DNA from: DASSOY01 sp035776675
GTDB lineage: Bacteria > Bacillota > Bacilli > Bacillales > DASSOY01
NCBI GenBank assembly: GCA_035776675.1
Contig: DASTWO010000073.1
Location: forward strand, 1 to 36,397
Direction of reading: 5' to 3'
Length of the DNA stretch: 36,397 nt
The notes beneath the pieces were generated by a model, which saw only the letters and a list, made by a program, of their open reading frames with translations, was not told the DNA's origin and made no database searches. Positions 1-8,949 of the stretch are shown here, in pieces. How positions within the stretch are numbered: the stretch's first letter is position 1; every line of letters starts with the position of its first letter. The position numbers and the translations under genes are program-made.

Positions 1-430
1 CTGGCATTTCAGCGGTTTCTCCGCCTATAAGAGCCGCACCCGCCTGGCTGCACCCTTCCGCTACACCGGCAACAATAGCTTCAATTTTTTCCGGTCGCAA
101 CTCTCCACAAGCGATATAATCCAGAAAATAAAGCGGTTCTGCTCCCTGTGCGACAATATCATTCACACACATAGCGACGGCGTCCACACCAATGGTGTCA
201 TGCTGATCCATTTCAAAAGCCAGCATCAATTTCGTGCCAACGCCATCCGTGCCTGAGACCAAAACCGGTTCCTTCATATTAAGAGCCGACAAGTCAAACA
301 TGCCGCCGAATCCGCCAAGACTTCCAAGCACACCGGACCTCTTCGTTCTCTCAACATGGGACTTCATCCGCTTCACGGCCTCATATCCCGCGTTAACGTC
401 TACACCAGCCTGTTTGTACGCCTCTGCCAT
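1..430 (-). CDS. purM: Phosphoribosylformylglycinamidine cyclo-ligase (AIR synthase), 5' part only
   Basis: PurM closes the imidazole ring: FGAM + ATP gives AIR, step five of IMP synthesis. The ATG at 430-428 gives about 143 codons before the window edge; the C-terminal half lies outside. The visible part has the family landmarks: an N-terminal MAEAYKQAGVD, a VSGTDGVGTKL segment, and the ALIGGETAEMP nucleotide-binding segment at the edge. Its start codon shares one base with the purF stop (TGATG), so it is translationally coupled as the ninth gene of the pur operon. No frameshift is seen in the visible part. Confidence 0.96.
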   Translation of the reverse strand, partial: MAEAYKQAGVDVNAGYEAVKRMKSHVERTKRSGVLGSLGGFGGMFDLSALNMKEPVLVSGTDGVGTKLMLAFEMDQHDTIGVDAVAMCVNDIVAQGAEPLYFLDYIACGELRPEKIEAIVAGVAEGCSQAGAALIGGETAEMP

Positions 431-1842
431 CAATAAGCCTCCTCTTTCTCATGCGGAAGCATTGTATCCGGATAAATGTCCGTCGGATACTTGCCAGTGA
501 AACAAGCGAGGCATTGTCCGCAATGATCTCCCATGCCTTCCCGGCCGATGGCTTCCATCGTTCCTTCTACACCTAGATAGGACAAAGAATCCGCCCCGAT
601 TTGCTCGCGTATTTCTTCTATAGAGTGGGAAGCGGCGATTAATTCTGTCCGCGAGGAAATATCGACTCCGTAAAAACACGGATGGGCGATCGGCGGTGAA
701 CTGATCCGCACATGGACTTCTTTCGCGCCCGCTTCAAACAACATCCGCACGATACGCCGACTTGTAGTTCCGCGAACAATCGAATCGTCAACCATCACGA
801 CCCGTTTGCCTTCAACAACCCCTCGTACCGGTGAAAGCTTCATTTTCACACCCTGTTCACGCAGTTCCTGAGAAGGCTGGATGAACGTTCGTGCCACATA
901 ACGATTTTTAATGAGTCCAAGTTCGTAAGGTAGTCCAGCTTCCTCGGCGTACCCGATCGCCGCGGAAATACTTGAATCAGGGACACCTGTCACAACATCA
1001 GCCTCGACAGGCGCTTCCTGCGCCAACCGTTTGCCAAGATTCTTCCTGGCAGTATGAACGTTTATCCCGTCGATGTTCGAATCCGGCCTTGAGAAATAAA
1101 TATATTCCATGCTGCACATCGCACGATTGCTCGAACCCGAAATCATCTCCGAATGAAGCCCGCCTTCGTCAACAACAACGAGTTCACCGGGTTTCACCTC
1201 GCGTTCATAAGTCGCTCCGACAACATCAAATGCGCATGTTTCCGATGCAACGACCCAGGCTTCCCCTAATCGTCCAAGTGACAACGGGCGTAAACTATTC
1301 GGATCCTGGGCGGCGATGAGCTTATCTTCGGTCAGCATTACTACCGCATAGGCTCCTTTAATCATGGAAAGGGCATGTTTCACACGATCTTCAAGCCTTA
1401 TAAATCCACCCCTTTTGATCAAATGGGCAATGACCTCAGTATCCGATGTGGTTTGAAAGATACTCCCTTGGGCCTCGAGCTGATATTTGACGGCATTCGC
1501 ATTGACCAAATTGCCATTGTGGGCCAAAGCGAGACTGCCTGTCTGTGAACGAAACATCAGCGGTTGGACGTTGGCGTAATCGTTCTCGCCTTGCGTAGAA
1601 TAGCGAACATGGCCGATTGCCCGATCACCATCGAGAGTGTTCAACTCTCCTTTACTGAAAACTTCATTGACCAATCCAAGCCCTTTATGATGATGCAAAT
1701 GATTTCCGTCAGAGGTGACGATCCCGGCTCCTTCTTGCCCCCGATGTTGTAAACTATGCAAACCATAATAGGCAACCTGAGCCGCGTTTGGATGGCCCCA
1801 TATTCCGAAAACCCCGCATTCTTCGTTTAACCCATTAAGCAT
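430..1842 (-). CDS. purF: Amidophosphoribosyltransferase (glutamine PRPP amidotransferase)
   Basis: PurF makes phosphoribosylamine from PRPP and glutamine, the committed step of purine synthesis. The 470-residue product begins with a short propeptide before Cys9, the expected N-terminal nucleophile (ECGVFGIWGH), followed by the Ntn glutaminase domain. The C-terminal half carries the PRPP loop VMVDDSIVRGTTS (about 349-361). Cys243, Cys389, Cys441 and Cys444/447 match the Cys set that holds the [4Fe-4S] cluster in the B. subtilis-type enzyme, so oxygen-sensitive turnover of the protein is likely by analogy. AAAGGAG stands seven bases before the ATG. The gene start overlaps the end of purL by 16 bp and its stop touches purM. 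Confidence 0.98.
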   Translation of the reverse strand: MLNGLNEECGVFGIWGHPNAAQVAYYGLHSLQHRGQEGAGIVTSDGNHLHHHKGLGLVNEVFSKGELNTLDGDRAIGHVRYSTQGENDYANVQPLMFRSQTGSLALAHNGNLVNANAVKYQLEAQGSIFQTTSDTEVIAHLIKRGGFIRLEDRVKHALSMIKGAYAVVMLTEDKLIAAQDPNSLRPLSLGRLGEAWVVASETCAFDVVGATYEREVKPGELVVVDEGGLHSEMISGSSNRAMCSMEYIYFSRPDSNIDGINVHTARKNLGKRLAQEAPVEADVVTGVPDSSISAAIGYAEEAGLPYELGLIKNRYVARTFIQPSQELREQGVKMKLSPVRGVVEGKRVVMVDDSIVRGTTSRRIVRMLFEAGAKEVHVRISSPPIAHPCFYGVDISSRTELIAASHSIEEIREQIGADSLSYLGVEGTMEAIGREGMGDHCGQCLACFTGKYPTDIYPDTMLPHEKEEAY

Positions 1843-4037
1843 GGAATTGCTCCTTTCCAGGCTGATTGCATCGCGTCATGATTCATATTGACAATTTCGG
1901 TTCCGGCCCGGTTCTCAACAACAAGGCTGGAACTGTCAGTAACTTCGCCGAGTAGTACCGCGTCTCCAACAGATGACTCGAAAGCCTTTTGATCCTGCTT
2001 TTTGACCGAAACAAGGAACCGGGATTGTGTTTCACTAAACAACGAGGTTGCCGGTTCTCCGCCAATAGTGACCTTTGCACCGAGGTTAGAACCGATAACC
2101 GATTCAGCAAGCGCAACACCAAGACCCCCTTCAGCCAAATCATGAGCCGATTGGACAAGCCCATTACGAATAGCAGATAAAAGTTCCTCTTGCCGGCGTG
2201 CTTCCATTTCCAGGTCAAGCTCAGGCGCCCGGCCAGAAATGCCGCCGTCCATCAATTTCTGAAGTTCACTTCCACCGAATTCGGCGCGCGCTTCACCGAT
2301 CACATAAACCAAGTCGCTCGCCTGTTGGAAGGATTGTCTCGTAATATGATCGAGATCCTCGATCAAGCCCACCATGCCGACTACCGGTGTCGGATAAATA
2401 GCGCCTCCGCTAGTTTCGTTGTATAGCGACACGTTTCCGCTGACAACCGGTGTTTCTAATCTCCGGCAAGCCGCACTCATTCCATCAACCGCTTTCTCCA
2501 ATTGCCACATGATCTCCGGCTTTTCCGGGCTGCCGAAATTCAAGCAATCCGTCATCGCCAGCGGTTCTCCGCCGGAACAAACGATATTTCGAGCCGCTTC
2601 GGCCACGGCAATTTGCCCGCCGACTTCCGGATCGAGATACAGATAGCGTGAATTACAATCCGTCGTCATCGCCAATGCCTTCCGAGTTCCACGAATTCTG
2701 GTAACAGCCGCATCCGATCCCGGTGCTACAACTGTATTTGTCCTTACCATATAATCGTATTGATCGTACACCCACTCTTTGCTGGCAATGGTCGGTTGCG
2801 CTAGAAGATCCAACAAGGTTTTCTCGACATCATCTACTTCCGGAACCGGAGCAGGTTCAGGCTGAGCCTCCGGCGCCTTCGAAGGCTGATGATACACAGG
2901 TGCTTCTTCTGCGAGCGAATCCACCGGCACATCAGCCGCGATTTCACCCTTATGCAACAAACGGAACCTTTTATCATCCGTTACACGGCCGATCGTCACG
3001 GCATGCAAATTCCATTTGGCGAACAAATCCTGTATTTCTTTTTCACGTCCTTTTTTGACAACAACGAGCATACGCTCCTGGGACTCGGAAAGCATCATTT
3101 CATAAGGCAGCATTCCCGTTTCGCGCTGCGGCACAAGATCCAGGTTCATTTCGAGCCCGACCCCCGCCTTGGAGGCCATTTCGCTTGCCGAAGACGTCAA
3201 CCCGGCCGCACCCATATCCTGAATGCCGACAAGCGCATCTGATTGAATCAACTCAAGGCAAGCTTCAAGCAACAATTTCTCCATAAAAGGATCTCCGACC
3301 TGGACAGCCGGCCGCTTTTCATCGGAAGCGTCGCTCAGTTCCTCAGAGGCCATAGTCGCGCCATGAATGCCATCGCGCCCAGTACTCGCCCCAACATACA
3401 TGACCGAGTTCCCGATCCCTTTCGCCTGCCCGACTTGAATATCATCGTGGTCAATTAATCCCACACACATCGCGTTGACGAGCGGATTGCCTGTATATGA
3501 AGCATCGAATTGGACCTCGCCACCAACGGTCGGAATACCAATACAATTCCCATAACCCGCAATCCCGGCTACAACATTTTCAAACAAATATTTAACCTTC
3601 GCCGACTCCAATTCACCGAACCGAAGGGAATTCAGCAACGCTATTGGGCGAGCACCCATTGAAAACACGTCGCGAATAATGCCGCCGACACCTGTCGCCG
3701 CTCCCTGATAGGGTTCAATTGCCGAAGGATGGTTGTGGCTTTCGATTTTAAACACAACCGCCTGATTATCACCAATATCGACGACACCAGCGCCTTCACC
3801 TGGCCCCATCAACACTCGTTTGCCGGTCGAAAGGAATTTTTTCAGCACAGGTTTGGAATTTTTATAGCTGCAATGTTCCGACCACATCACCGAGAACAGG
3901 CCGGTTTCTGTATGATTCGGCAGTCGCCCGAGAAGCTCTTCAACCATCGCGAACTCTTCATCGTTCAGGCCAGTTTCCCGGTACAATTTCTTCGATTTGA
4001 TCTCTTCAGCTGTCGGTTCAAGTTGCAGTTGCGACAT
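1827..4037 (-). CDS. purL: Phosphoribosylformylglycinamidine synthase, large subunit PurL
   Basis: Converts FGAR + ATP + ammonia to FGAM. This is the short Gram-positive PurL (736 residues), which works in a complex with PurS and the glutaminase PurQ; the long fused enterobacterial form is not present. Visible landmarks are the N-terminal SEHCSYKNSKP, the ATP-site segment FKIESHNHPSAIEPYQGAATGVGG, VGDPFMEKLLLEA, and a second AIRS-like repeat with TDCNSRYLYLDPEVGG and DLAEGGLGVALAES. Pro/Glu-rich residues around 390-400 link the two halves. The start overlaps purQ by 20 bp and the 3' end overlaps purF by 16 bp. Confidence 0.98.
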   Translation of the reverse strand: MSQLQLEPTAEEIKSKKLYRETGLNDEEFAMVEELLGRLPNHTETGLFSVMWSEHCSYKNSKPVLKKFLSTGKRVLMGPGEGAGVVDIGDNQAVVFKIESHNHPSAIEPYQGAATGVGGIIRDVFSMGARPIALLNSLRFGELESAKVKYLFENVVAGIAGYGNCIGIPTVGGEVQFDASYTGNPLVNAMCVGLIDHDDIQVGQAKGIGNSVMYVGASTGRDGIHGATMASEELSDASDEKRPAVQVGDPFMEKLLLEACLELIQSDALVGIQDMGAAGLTSSASEMASKAGVGLEMNLDLVPQRETGMLPYEMMLSESQERMLVVVKKGREKEIQDLFAKWNLHAVTIGRVTDDKRFRLLHKGEIAADVPVDSLAEEAPVYHQPSKAPEAQPEPAPVPEVDDVEKTLLDLLAQPTIASKEWVYDQYDYMVRTNTVVAPGSDAAVTRIRGTRKALAMTTDCNSRYLYLDPEVGGQIAVAEAARNIVCSGGEPLAMTDCLNFGSPEKPEIMWQLEKAVDGMSAACRRLETPVVSGNVSLYNETSGGAIYPTPVVGMVGLIEDLDHITRQSFQQASDLVYVIGEARAEFGGSELQKLMDGGISGRAPELDLEMEARRQEELLSAIRNGLVQSAHDLAEGGLGVALAESVIGSNLGAKVTIGGEPATSLFSETQSRFLVSVKKQDQKAFESSVGDAVLLGEVTDSSSLVVENRAGTEIVNMNHDAMQSAWKGAIPCLMG

Positions 4038-4710
4038 AATTCTTCTCCTTCCAATTCGCCAGAATCGACCGGAACAAATTCAGGCCATCGGCACTTCCGA
4101 GCAAACGATCCACAGCTCGTTCAGGATGGGGCATCATCCCAAGAACATTGCCCGCCTCGTTCACAATGCCGGCAATATCCCCGACAGACCCGTTCGGATT
4201 CACGCCGTGATATCGAAAAACAATTTGTTTATTATTTTCTAATTCATGCAAGGTCTTCTCATCACACGTGTAACTGCCATCTCCATGAGCAATCGGAATG
4301 GTGATGATTTCGCCCGCCTCATATTTTGACGAAAACAAGGTTTCATGATTTTCAACCTTTAGCTCAACAGGACGACAAATGAATTTCAAATCCCGGTTTC
4401 TCCGCATCGCCCCAGGGAGTAATCCCGCCTCTAGCAAAACCTGAAATCCGTTGCACACACCCAGAATCGGTTTCCCCTCAGCAGCCGCCCGCTGCAACTC
4501 TCCCATCACCGGAGAAAATCTCGCAATCGCTCCTGAACGAAGATAGTCCCCATAGGAAAATCCGCCTGGAAGTAAGATCGCATCGTAGTTCTCCAGATTC
4601 ACTTCTTCATGCCAGACATAATCGACTGTTTCACCAAGCTCGTCACTGATCGCATGCCTCATATCGACATCGCAATTCGATCCCGGGAAAACGATGACAG
4701 CGAACCTCAT
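4018..4710 (-). CDS. purQ: FGAM synthase glutaminase subunit PurQ
   Basis: Class I glutamine amidotransferase that supplies ammonia to PurL. Its 230 residues contain the nucleophile elbow GVCNGFQ with Cys86 and the C-terminal His195-x-Glu197 pair in MPHPERAVD, completing the Cys-His-Glu triad. The N-terminus (MRFAVIVFPGSNCDVD) is typical of the family. The start overlaps purS by 4 bp (ATGA) and the end overlaps purL by 20 bp. This agrees with stoichiometric synthesis of the PurLQS complex. Confidence 0.98.
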   Translation of the reverse strand: MRFAVIVFPGSNCDVDMRHAISDELGETVDYVWHEEVNLENYDAILLPGGFSYGDYLRSGAIARFSPVMGELQRAAAEGKPILGVCNGFQVLLEAGLLPGAMRRNRDLKFICRPVELKVENHETLFSSKYEAGEIITIPIAHGDGSYTCDEKTLHELENNKQIVFRYHGVNPNGSVGDIAGIVNEAGNVLGMMPHPERAVDRLLGSADGLNLFRSILANWKEKNYVATAT

Positions 4711-4961
4711 TGAGAAACAACCTCCTCGACTTCATAGCGGTAATCTTCAATAACAGGGTTTGCCAACAACTTCTCACACATATCCCGAACGTGAACATCC
4801 ACGTCGTAATCTCCACCGTCCAGAGTAACTTCCATATACTTGCCGATTCGCACATCCTGGACTTCATTAAACGACAAACGGTGCAAGGAATTCGTAACCG
4901 CGCTTCCCTGCGGATCCAGCACACTTTCTTTCAAAGTTACATAGATTTTCACCTTATACAT
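4707..4961 (-). CDS. purS: FGAM synthase small subunit PurS
   Basis: An 84-residue protein needed to hold PurQ on PurL and channel ammonia in bacteria with short PurL. The sequence MYKVKIYVTLKESVLDPQGSA and the DVRIGKYMEV motif are characteristic. The gene lies between purC and purQ, overlapping them by 8 bp and 4 bp, which is the usual Bacillales order. Start is ATG at 4961; no earlier in-frame start is plausible because of the purC overlap. Confidence 0.97.
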   Translation of the reverse strand: MYKVKIYVTLKESVLDPQGSAVTNSLHRLSFNEVQDVRIGKYMEVTLDGGDYDVDVHVRDMCEKLLANPVIEDYRYEVEEVVSQ

Positions 4962-5673
4962 GTTGAGTAGCCTCCAACCGCGTTAGAATTTCTTGATAAG
5001 CGTCTGTCAGGTTTCCAAGATCTCGGCGAAAGACATCTTTATCGAACTTCTGTCGAGTGTCCGCATCCCACAACCGGCAAGTGTCGGGAGAAATTTCATC
5101 AGCGAGAAGAATGTTGTTACCCGCTGTTAACCCAAACTCCAATTTAAAATCAACGAGCTCAATACCGATTTCCTGAAACAACTTGATCAATACTTCATTC
5201 ACACGAAGCGCCTTTTGCTTAAGTTCCGCGAGTTGCCCGGGATCTGCTGCCTTTAACACAGCGATATGGTCTTCATTAATTAACGGGTCACCGAGATCAT
5301 CGTTTTTATAATAAAATTCAACAATAGGTTCTGAGAGCTTCGTACCTTCTTCGATACCCAGCCGCTTCGACAGGCTCCCGGCAACTGTATTCCGTACAAC
5401 AACCTCCAAAGGAATAATAGCTACCTTGCGAACCAACTGTTCCGTGTCGGACAATTTCTCAATAAAGTGGCTATCGACACCGGCATCCTGCAATTTTTCA
5501 AACAAAAAAGAGGTAATCGCATTGTTGAGCTGCCCTTTTCCGGCAATATTCGCTTTCTTAACCGCATTGAAGGCTGTCGCCTCATCTTTGTATGCGACCC
5601 TCACAATATCCGAGTCGCTTGTTTCATAGATTCGCTTCGCTTTCCCTTCATAAAGCAGAGACTGTTGTTCCAT
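4954..5673 (-). CDS. purC: SAICAR synthetase
   Basis: Ligates aspartate to CAIR with ATP to give SAICAR. The 239-residue length is normal. Motifs include the N-terminal LLYEGKAKRIY ATP-binding strand and glycine loop, the central VVRNTVAGSLSKR, and DEISPDTCRLWD near residue 190, the family signature containing the metal-binding acidic residues. It sits 33 bp downstream of purB, the largest gap inside the operon, and the gap holds GGAGGG before the ATG. The 3' end overlaps purS by 8 bp. Confidence 0.98.
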   Translation of the reverse strand: MEQQSLLYEGKAKRIYETSDSDIVRVAYKDEATAFNAVKKANIAGKGQLNNAITSFLFEKLQDAGVDSHFIEKLSDTEQLVRKVAIIPLEVVVRNTVAGSLSKRLGIEEGTKLSEPIVEFYYKNDDLGDPLINEDHIAVLKAADPGQLAELKQKALRVNEVLIKLFQEIGIELVDFKLEFGLTAGNNILLADEISPDTCRLWDADTRQKFDKDVFRRDLGNLTDAYQEILTRLEATQHV

Positions 5674-5706
5674 TCAAAAGCCCTCCCGTAGCAGATGTAG
5701 GATAAC

Positions 5707-7002
5707 TTACGCTAAACCAAGCCGTTCGAATATCATGTCCACATTCTTCAAATGGTGATTGTAATCAAAGCAATCTTCAATTTCCGCAGCCGACAACTTT
5801 CCGGTGATTCGCTCATCGGATTCGATCAACTGGCGAAAAGAAGTTGCCGTTTCCCATGCCTCCATCGCCTTCGGCTGGACAAGATCATACGCGTCTTCAC
5901 GTGACATTCCTTTATCAATCAACGCCAACAAAACGCGTTGCGAATAAATCAAACCGTAAGTTCTTCCCATGTTCCGCTTCATGTTTTCCGGGAATACAGT
6001 CAAATCTTTCACAATCCGCGCGAAACGGTTCAACATATAATTCAAGGCAATGGTCGAATCCGGTAAAATAATCCTTTCCGCCGAGGAATGGGAAATGTCT
6101 CGTTCATGCCAAAGCGGAATATTCTCGTAAGCGGTGAGCATATGTCCGCGAATGACTCTCGCAATACCGGCCATATTCTCTGATCCGATCGGGTTTCTCT
6201 TGTGCGGCATGGCCGAAGAGCCCTTTTGCCCTTTCGCGAAGAATTCCTCAACCTCACGCGTTTCGCTTTTTTGCAAACCGCGAACTTCAACTCCGAATTT
6301 CTCAACAGAAGAAGCAATTAATGAAAGAACCGATAAATAGTGGGCATGCCGGTCGCGCTGCAAAGTCTGAGTCGAAATCGGCGATGCTTCCAATCCGAGA
6401 TTCTCACATACATATTTTTCCACAAAAGGATCGATATTCGCATAAGTTCCTACGGCTCCCGAAAGTTTGCCAACGCGCACGGTTTCCGCCGCTTGCTTGA
6501 AACGCTCGAGGTTGCGCTTCATTTCCGCATACCATAAAGCCAATTTCAGCCCGAACGTTGTCGGTTCAGCATGAACCCCATGCGTACGCCCCATCATTAC
6601 CGTATATTTATGTTCTTGAGCTTTCTCCTTCAATATTTCAAGGAAGTTTTCAAGATCCCGCAACAAAATATCATTTGCCTGCTTGACCAAATAAGATAAA
6701 GCCGTATCGACAACATCCGTCGAGGTTAAGCCGTAATGAACCCACTTGCGCTCTTCACCCAACGTTTCCGATACTGCCCGGGTAAAGGCGACCACATCGT
6801 GGCGGGTTTGTTCTTCTATCTCATGAATGCGTTCAATGTCAAAAGAAGCACGTTCGCGAATCTTTATCACATCTTCTTTCGGAATTTCCCCTAATTCCGA
6901 CCATGCTTCGGCCGCGAGGATCTCAACCTCCAACCATGCTTTAAAACGATTTTCCTCTTTCCAAATCCGCCCCATTTCCGGACGCGTATAACGTTCGATC
7001 AT
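5707..7002 (-). CDS. purB: Adenylosuccinate lyase
   Basis: Cleaves fumarate from SAICAR and from adenylosuccinate, so it acts in both IMP and AMP synthesis. The 431-residue product has the fumarase/aspartase superfamily signature GSSAMPHKRNP around residue 265, with the catalytic serine in the flexible loop. It also has the GRTHGVHAEPTTFG segment near residue 140 and LTSTDVVDTA near residue 90. The start overlaps the end of purK by 4 bp. Nothing is unusual in length or motif content. Confidence 0.98.
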   Translation of the reverse strand: MIERYTRPEMGRIWKEENRFKAWLEVEILAAEAWSELGEIPKEDVIKIRERASFDIERIHEIEEQTRHDVVAFTRAVSETLGEERKWVHYGLTSTDVVDTALSYLVKQANDILLRDLENFLEILKEKAQEHKYTVMMGRTHGVHAEPTTFGLKLALWYAEMKRNLERFKQAAETVRVGKLSGAVGTYANIDPFVEKYVCENLGLEASPISTQTLQRDRHAHYLSVLSLIASSVEKFGVEVRGLQKSETREVEEFFAKGQKGSSAMPHKRNPIGSENMAGIARVIRGHMLTAYENIPLWHERDISHSSAERIILPDSTIALNYMLNRFARIVKDLTVFPENMKRNMGRTYGLIYSQRVLLALIDKGMSREDAYDLVQPKAMEAWETATSFRQLIESDERITGKLSAAEIEDCFDYNHHLKNVDMIFERLGLA

Positions 7003-8126
7003 CCTTGTGCCTCCGTCCCAAATTGCAGTTTATCAGCCTTATTCAAGGCTTCATCTAACGTATCCGCCAAGACCGTAACATGTCCCATCTTACGCTTCGG
7101 CTTAGCGCCATCTTTGCCATACAGATGATACTTCACATTGTCATATTGATCGATTAAATCAAACGATCGCTGTAAATCCTCACCCAATATGTTGACCATA
7201 ACGGCTGGTTTTAACAATGTGGTATCCCCAAGTGGCCAATCGCAAATAGCGCGAATATGTTGTTGGAACTGTGAAGTTTCGCAAGCATCGATAGAAAAGT
7301 GACCCGAATTATGCGGACGAGGCGCCAGTTCGTTGACAAAAATCTCTCCGTCTTCCGACAAGAACATTTCTACCGCCAATGTTCCGACAAGATCGAAAGA
7401 ATCCGCCAATCCAAGAGCAACTTCCGTCGCTTTTCGATTTATTTCCCCGGAAATTTTCGCGGGCTCGATCGTCTGATGAAGAATATTGTCGCGGTGAATG
7501 TTTTCCGCAACAGGAAAGGTCTTCACCTCACCGGAAACACTTCGTGTCACTATCACGGACAGTTCCTTTTCGAACGGAACCCATTGCTCCAGAATGGCCT
7601 TTTGCTCACCTACAAAGGCCCCGATTGCTTCTTCGACATCCTTTTCCATCCGCAACACGATCTGTCCTTTTCCGTCATATCCGCCACGGCATGTTTTCAC
7701 TACAGACGGAAAGCCAATTTCCGACAAAGCCTCACGGAATTCCGTCTCATCATGCACAATCGCGTACTTCGCGACTTTCGCGCCGCTTTCTCGAATCGCC
7801 TTCTTCTCAAATTCACGATCCTGCGTCAATTGCAACAGTCGACTTCCCGACGGCAAATTCGCGTTCTCTTCCAACCATTCTGCTGTTCGCAAATCGACAT
7901 TCTCAAACTCATATGTGATCACATCACTAATTTCCGCTAACTTACGGGCTCCTTCCGGATCATCATAAGCCGTAATCACTTCGTGATCGGCAATCTGTCC
8001 GCAAGGTGAACCGCTTTTCGGCTCCAAAACCGCAATCTTATATCCCATCTCTCGAGCGGCTATCGCCATCATCCTTCCCAGCTGGCCGCCTCCTAGAATT
8101 CCGATTGTCTTTCCCGGCAAGATCAT
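6999..8126 (-). CDS. purK: N5-carboxyaminoimidazole ribonucleotide synthetase
   Basis: ATP-grasp enzyme that carboxylates AIR with bicarbonate to N5-CAIR, the substrate of PurE. The 375 residues start with the GILGGGQLGRMMAIAAREMG nucleotide-binding fold. The ATP-grasp centre has KTCRGGYDGKGQ near residue 150 and EKELSVIVTR near 190. The C-terminal part has FVNELAPRPHNSGHFSIDAC around residue 265. It overlaps purE by 4 bp upstream and purB by 4 bp downstream, so the three genes are translationally coupled. Confidence 0.98.
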   Translation of the reverse strand: MILPGKTIGILGGGQLGRMMAIAAREMGYKIAVLEPKSGSPCGQIADHEVITAYDDPEGARKLAEISDVITYEFENVDLRTAEWLEENANLPSGSRLLQLTQDREFEKKAIRESGAKVAKYAIVHDETEFREALSEIGFPSVVKTCRGGYDGKGQIVLRMEKDVEEAIGAFVGEQKAILEQWVPFEKELSVIVTRSVSGEVKTFPVAENIHRDNILHQTIEPAKISGEINRKATEVALGLADSFDLVGTLAVEMFLSEDGEIFVNELAPRPHNSGHFSIDACETSQFQQHIRAICDWPLGDTTLLKPAVMVNILGEDLQRSFDLIDQYDNVKYHLYGKDGAKPKRKMGHVTVLADTLDEALNKADKLQFGTEAQG

Positions 8127-8608
8127 AACGTATCACTCATTTCCATCACTTTTTTTCTTAAAGCTTCACGACGCTCCGCCAACCGCGATTCAACTTCCGA
8201 ATCAAACGCGCCGATCATTTCCGCTGCCAACAGTCCCGCATTTGTCGCTCCGGCCTTTCCAATCGCCGTTGTCGCCACCGGAACACCTCCCGGCATTTGT
8301 ACAATCGAAAGCAACGAATCCAGCCCGTTCAACGCCTTCGATTGAACCGGCACACCAATCACCGGCAAAGTCGTCTTCGCCGCGACCATGCCGGGAAGAT
8401 GAGCCGCGCCTCCCGCACCTGCGATGATCACCTTAATCCCGCGTTCCCGGGCTTCTTCCGCATATGAAAACATCAAATCCGGTGTTCGGTGAGCGGATAC
8501 CACTTTCTTTTCATAAGGAACATTAAGCTCGTCCAACACCTCACAAGCATGCCGCATCGTTTCCCAATCAGAAGTACTCCCCATAATGACACCAACATTC
8601 GGTTCCAT
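8123..8608 (-). CDS. purE: N5-carboxyaminoimidazole ribonucleotide mutase
   Basis: Class I PurE rearranges N5-CAIR to CAIR. The product is 161 residues, with the active-site stretch GVIMGSTSDWETM at the N-terminus, KVVSAHRTPD with the catalytic His near residue 40, and IAGAGGAAHLPGM. I chose the ATG at 8608 over an in-frame ATG at 8644. A clear AAAGGAG lies at the right distance before 8608, and the protein then begins as MEPNVGVIMGS, matching family length. It is the first gene of the pur operon, lying behind a long riboswitch leader (8950-9018) and terminator (8699-8755). Confidence 0.97.
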   Translation of the reverse strand: MEPNVGVIMGSTSDWETMRHACEVLDELNVPYEKKVVSAHRTPDLMFSYAEEARERGIKVIIAGAGGAAHLPGMVAAKTTLPVIGVPVQSKALNGLDSLLSIVQMPGGVPVATTAIGKAGATNAGLLAAEMIGAFDSEVESRLAERREALRKKVMEMSDTL

Positions 8609-8692
8609 CAGCAAACTCCTTTCCTTTAAACAATGGCCATTCACAACTATGATCAGGGCTTATGGCTGGGGTTCGAAAGCCATCCGGCAAGT

Positions 8693-8920
8693 TTAAACAA
8701 AAAAATGCCCAAAGCCCCCGCTTACCCAATACAATGAGAGAAAGCGGTTCTTTGGACATAGCTTTTCGGATTCGGAGGTCGCCCCGTTCAGCACAGGTTT
8801 GAATAGCTGCGCCAAGAAGAAAACCGGACACATAACCTTCCCCCGAACTTCCGTCGTCTGTGATAACCTGATGCCAGATGAGACGTATAACTTCAAATTC
8901 ATAACAGGCACCCGGTTCAT
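8693..8920 (-). CDS. Possible leader peptide reading frame inside the purE leader
   Basis: A 75-codon frame opens with ATG at 8920-8918, six bases after GGAGG, and stays open until TAA at 8695-8693. It begins 30 nt after the end of the guanine aptamer and reads through the intrinsic terminator, including its U-tract. The predicted peptide (MNRVPVMNLKLYVSS...) resembles nothing I know. The same frame is also open upstream through the aptamer, so its openness may be chance. Its Shine-Dalgarno lies in one arm of a 10-bp long-range helix (8925-8934 with 8771-8780), which would hide it. It could be a regulatory leader peptide or simply structured noncoding RNA. Confidence 0.25.
   Translation of the reverse strand: MNRVPVMNLKLYVSSGIRLSQTTEVRGKVMCPVFFLAQLFKPVLNGATSESEKLCPKNRFLSLYWVSGGFGHFFV
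8699..8755 (-). terminator. Intrinsic terminator of the purE riboswitch
   Basis: In the RNA, CCAAAG and CCGCTT (8755-8750, 8747-8742) pair with AAGCGG and CTTTGG (8723-8718, 8714-8709), with a small internal loop, followed by a run of seven U (8705-8699). It lies between the guanine aptamer and the purE start and is the expected OFF structure. An alternative 11-bp helix joins 8945-8955 (AUGAGGGAAGG, containing the P1 3' strand) to 8734-8744 (CUUUCUCUCAU). That helix invades the terminator arm and loop and is the likely antiterminator. Confidence 0.88.
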
Positions 8921-8934
8921 GTCAGACCTCCGAA
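8771..8934 (-). other. Bridging RNA arm in the purE leader (10-bp long-range helix)
   Basis: TTCGGAGGTC (RNA positions 8934-8925) and GACCTCCGAA (8780-8771) are perfect complements separated by 144 nt. The pair starts 15 nt after the aptamer and ends 15 nt before the terminator, so it brings the two ends of an unusually long expression platform together. The Shine-Dalgarno of the possible leader frame lies in the 5' arm. I checked the enclosed sequence for the conserved ykkC/PRPP-riboswitch motifs and did not find them. Confidence 0.55.
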
Positions 8935-8949
8935 CAATCCATAGCCTTC

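Noticed and set aside
7299..7940. 213-codon plus-strand frame opposite purK
   Set aside because: It is antisense to a fully conserved gene, with no ribosome site and no recognisable motif. The same applies to 3729-4304 opposite purL/purQ and 20514-21218 opposite groEL.
8756..8949. Possible second aptamer (PRPP/ykkC type) in tandem with the guanine aptamer
   Set aside because: Guanine-PRPP tandems exist, but the conserved ykkC core blocks were not found in this stretch.
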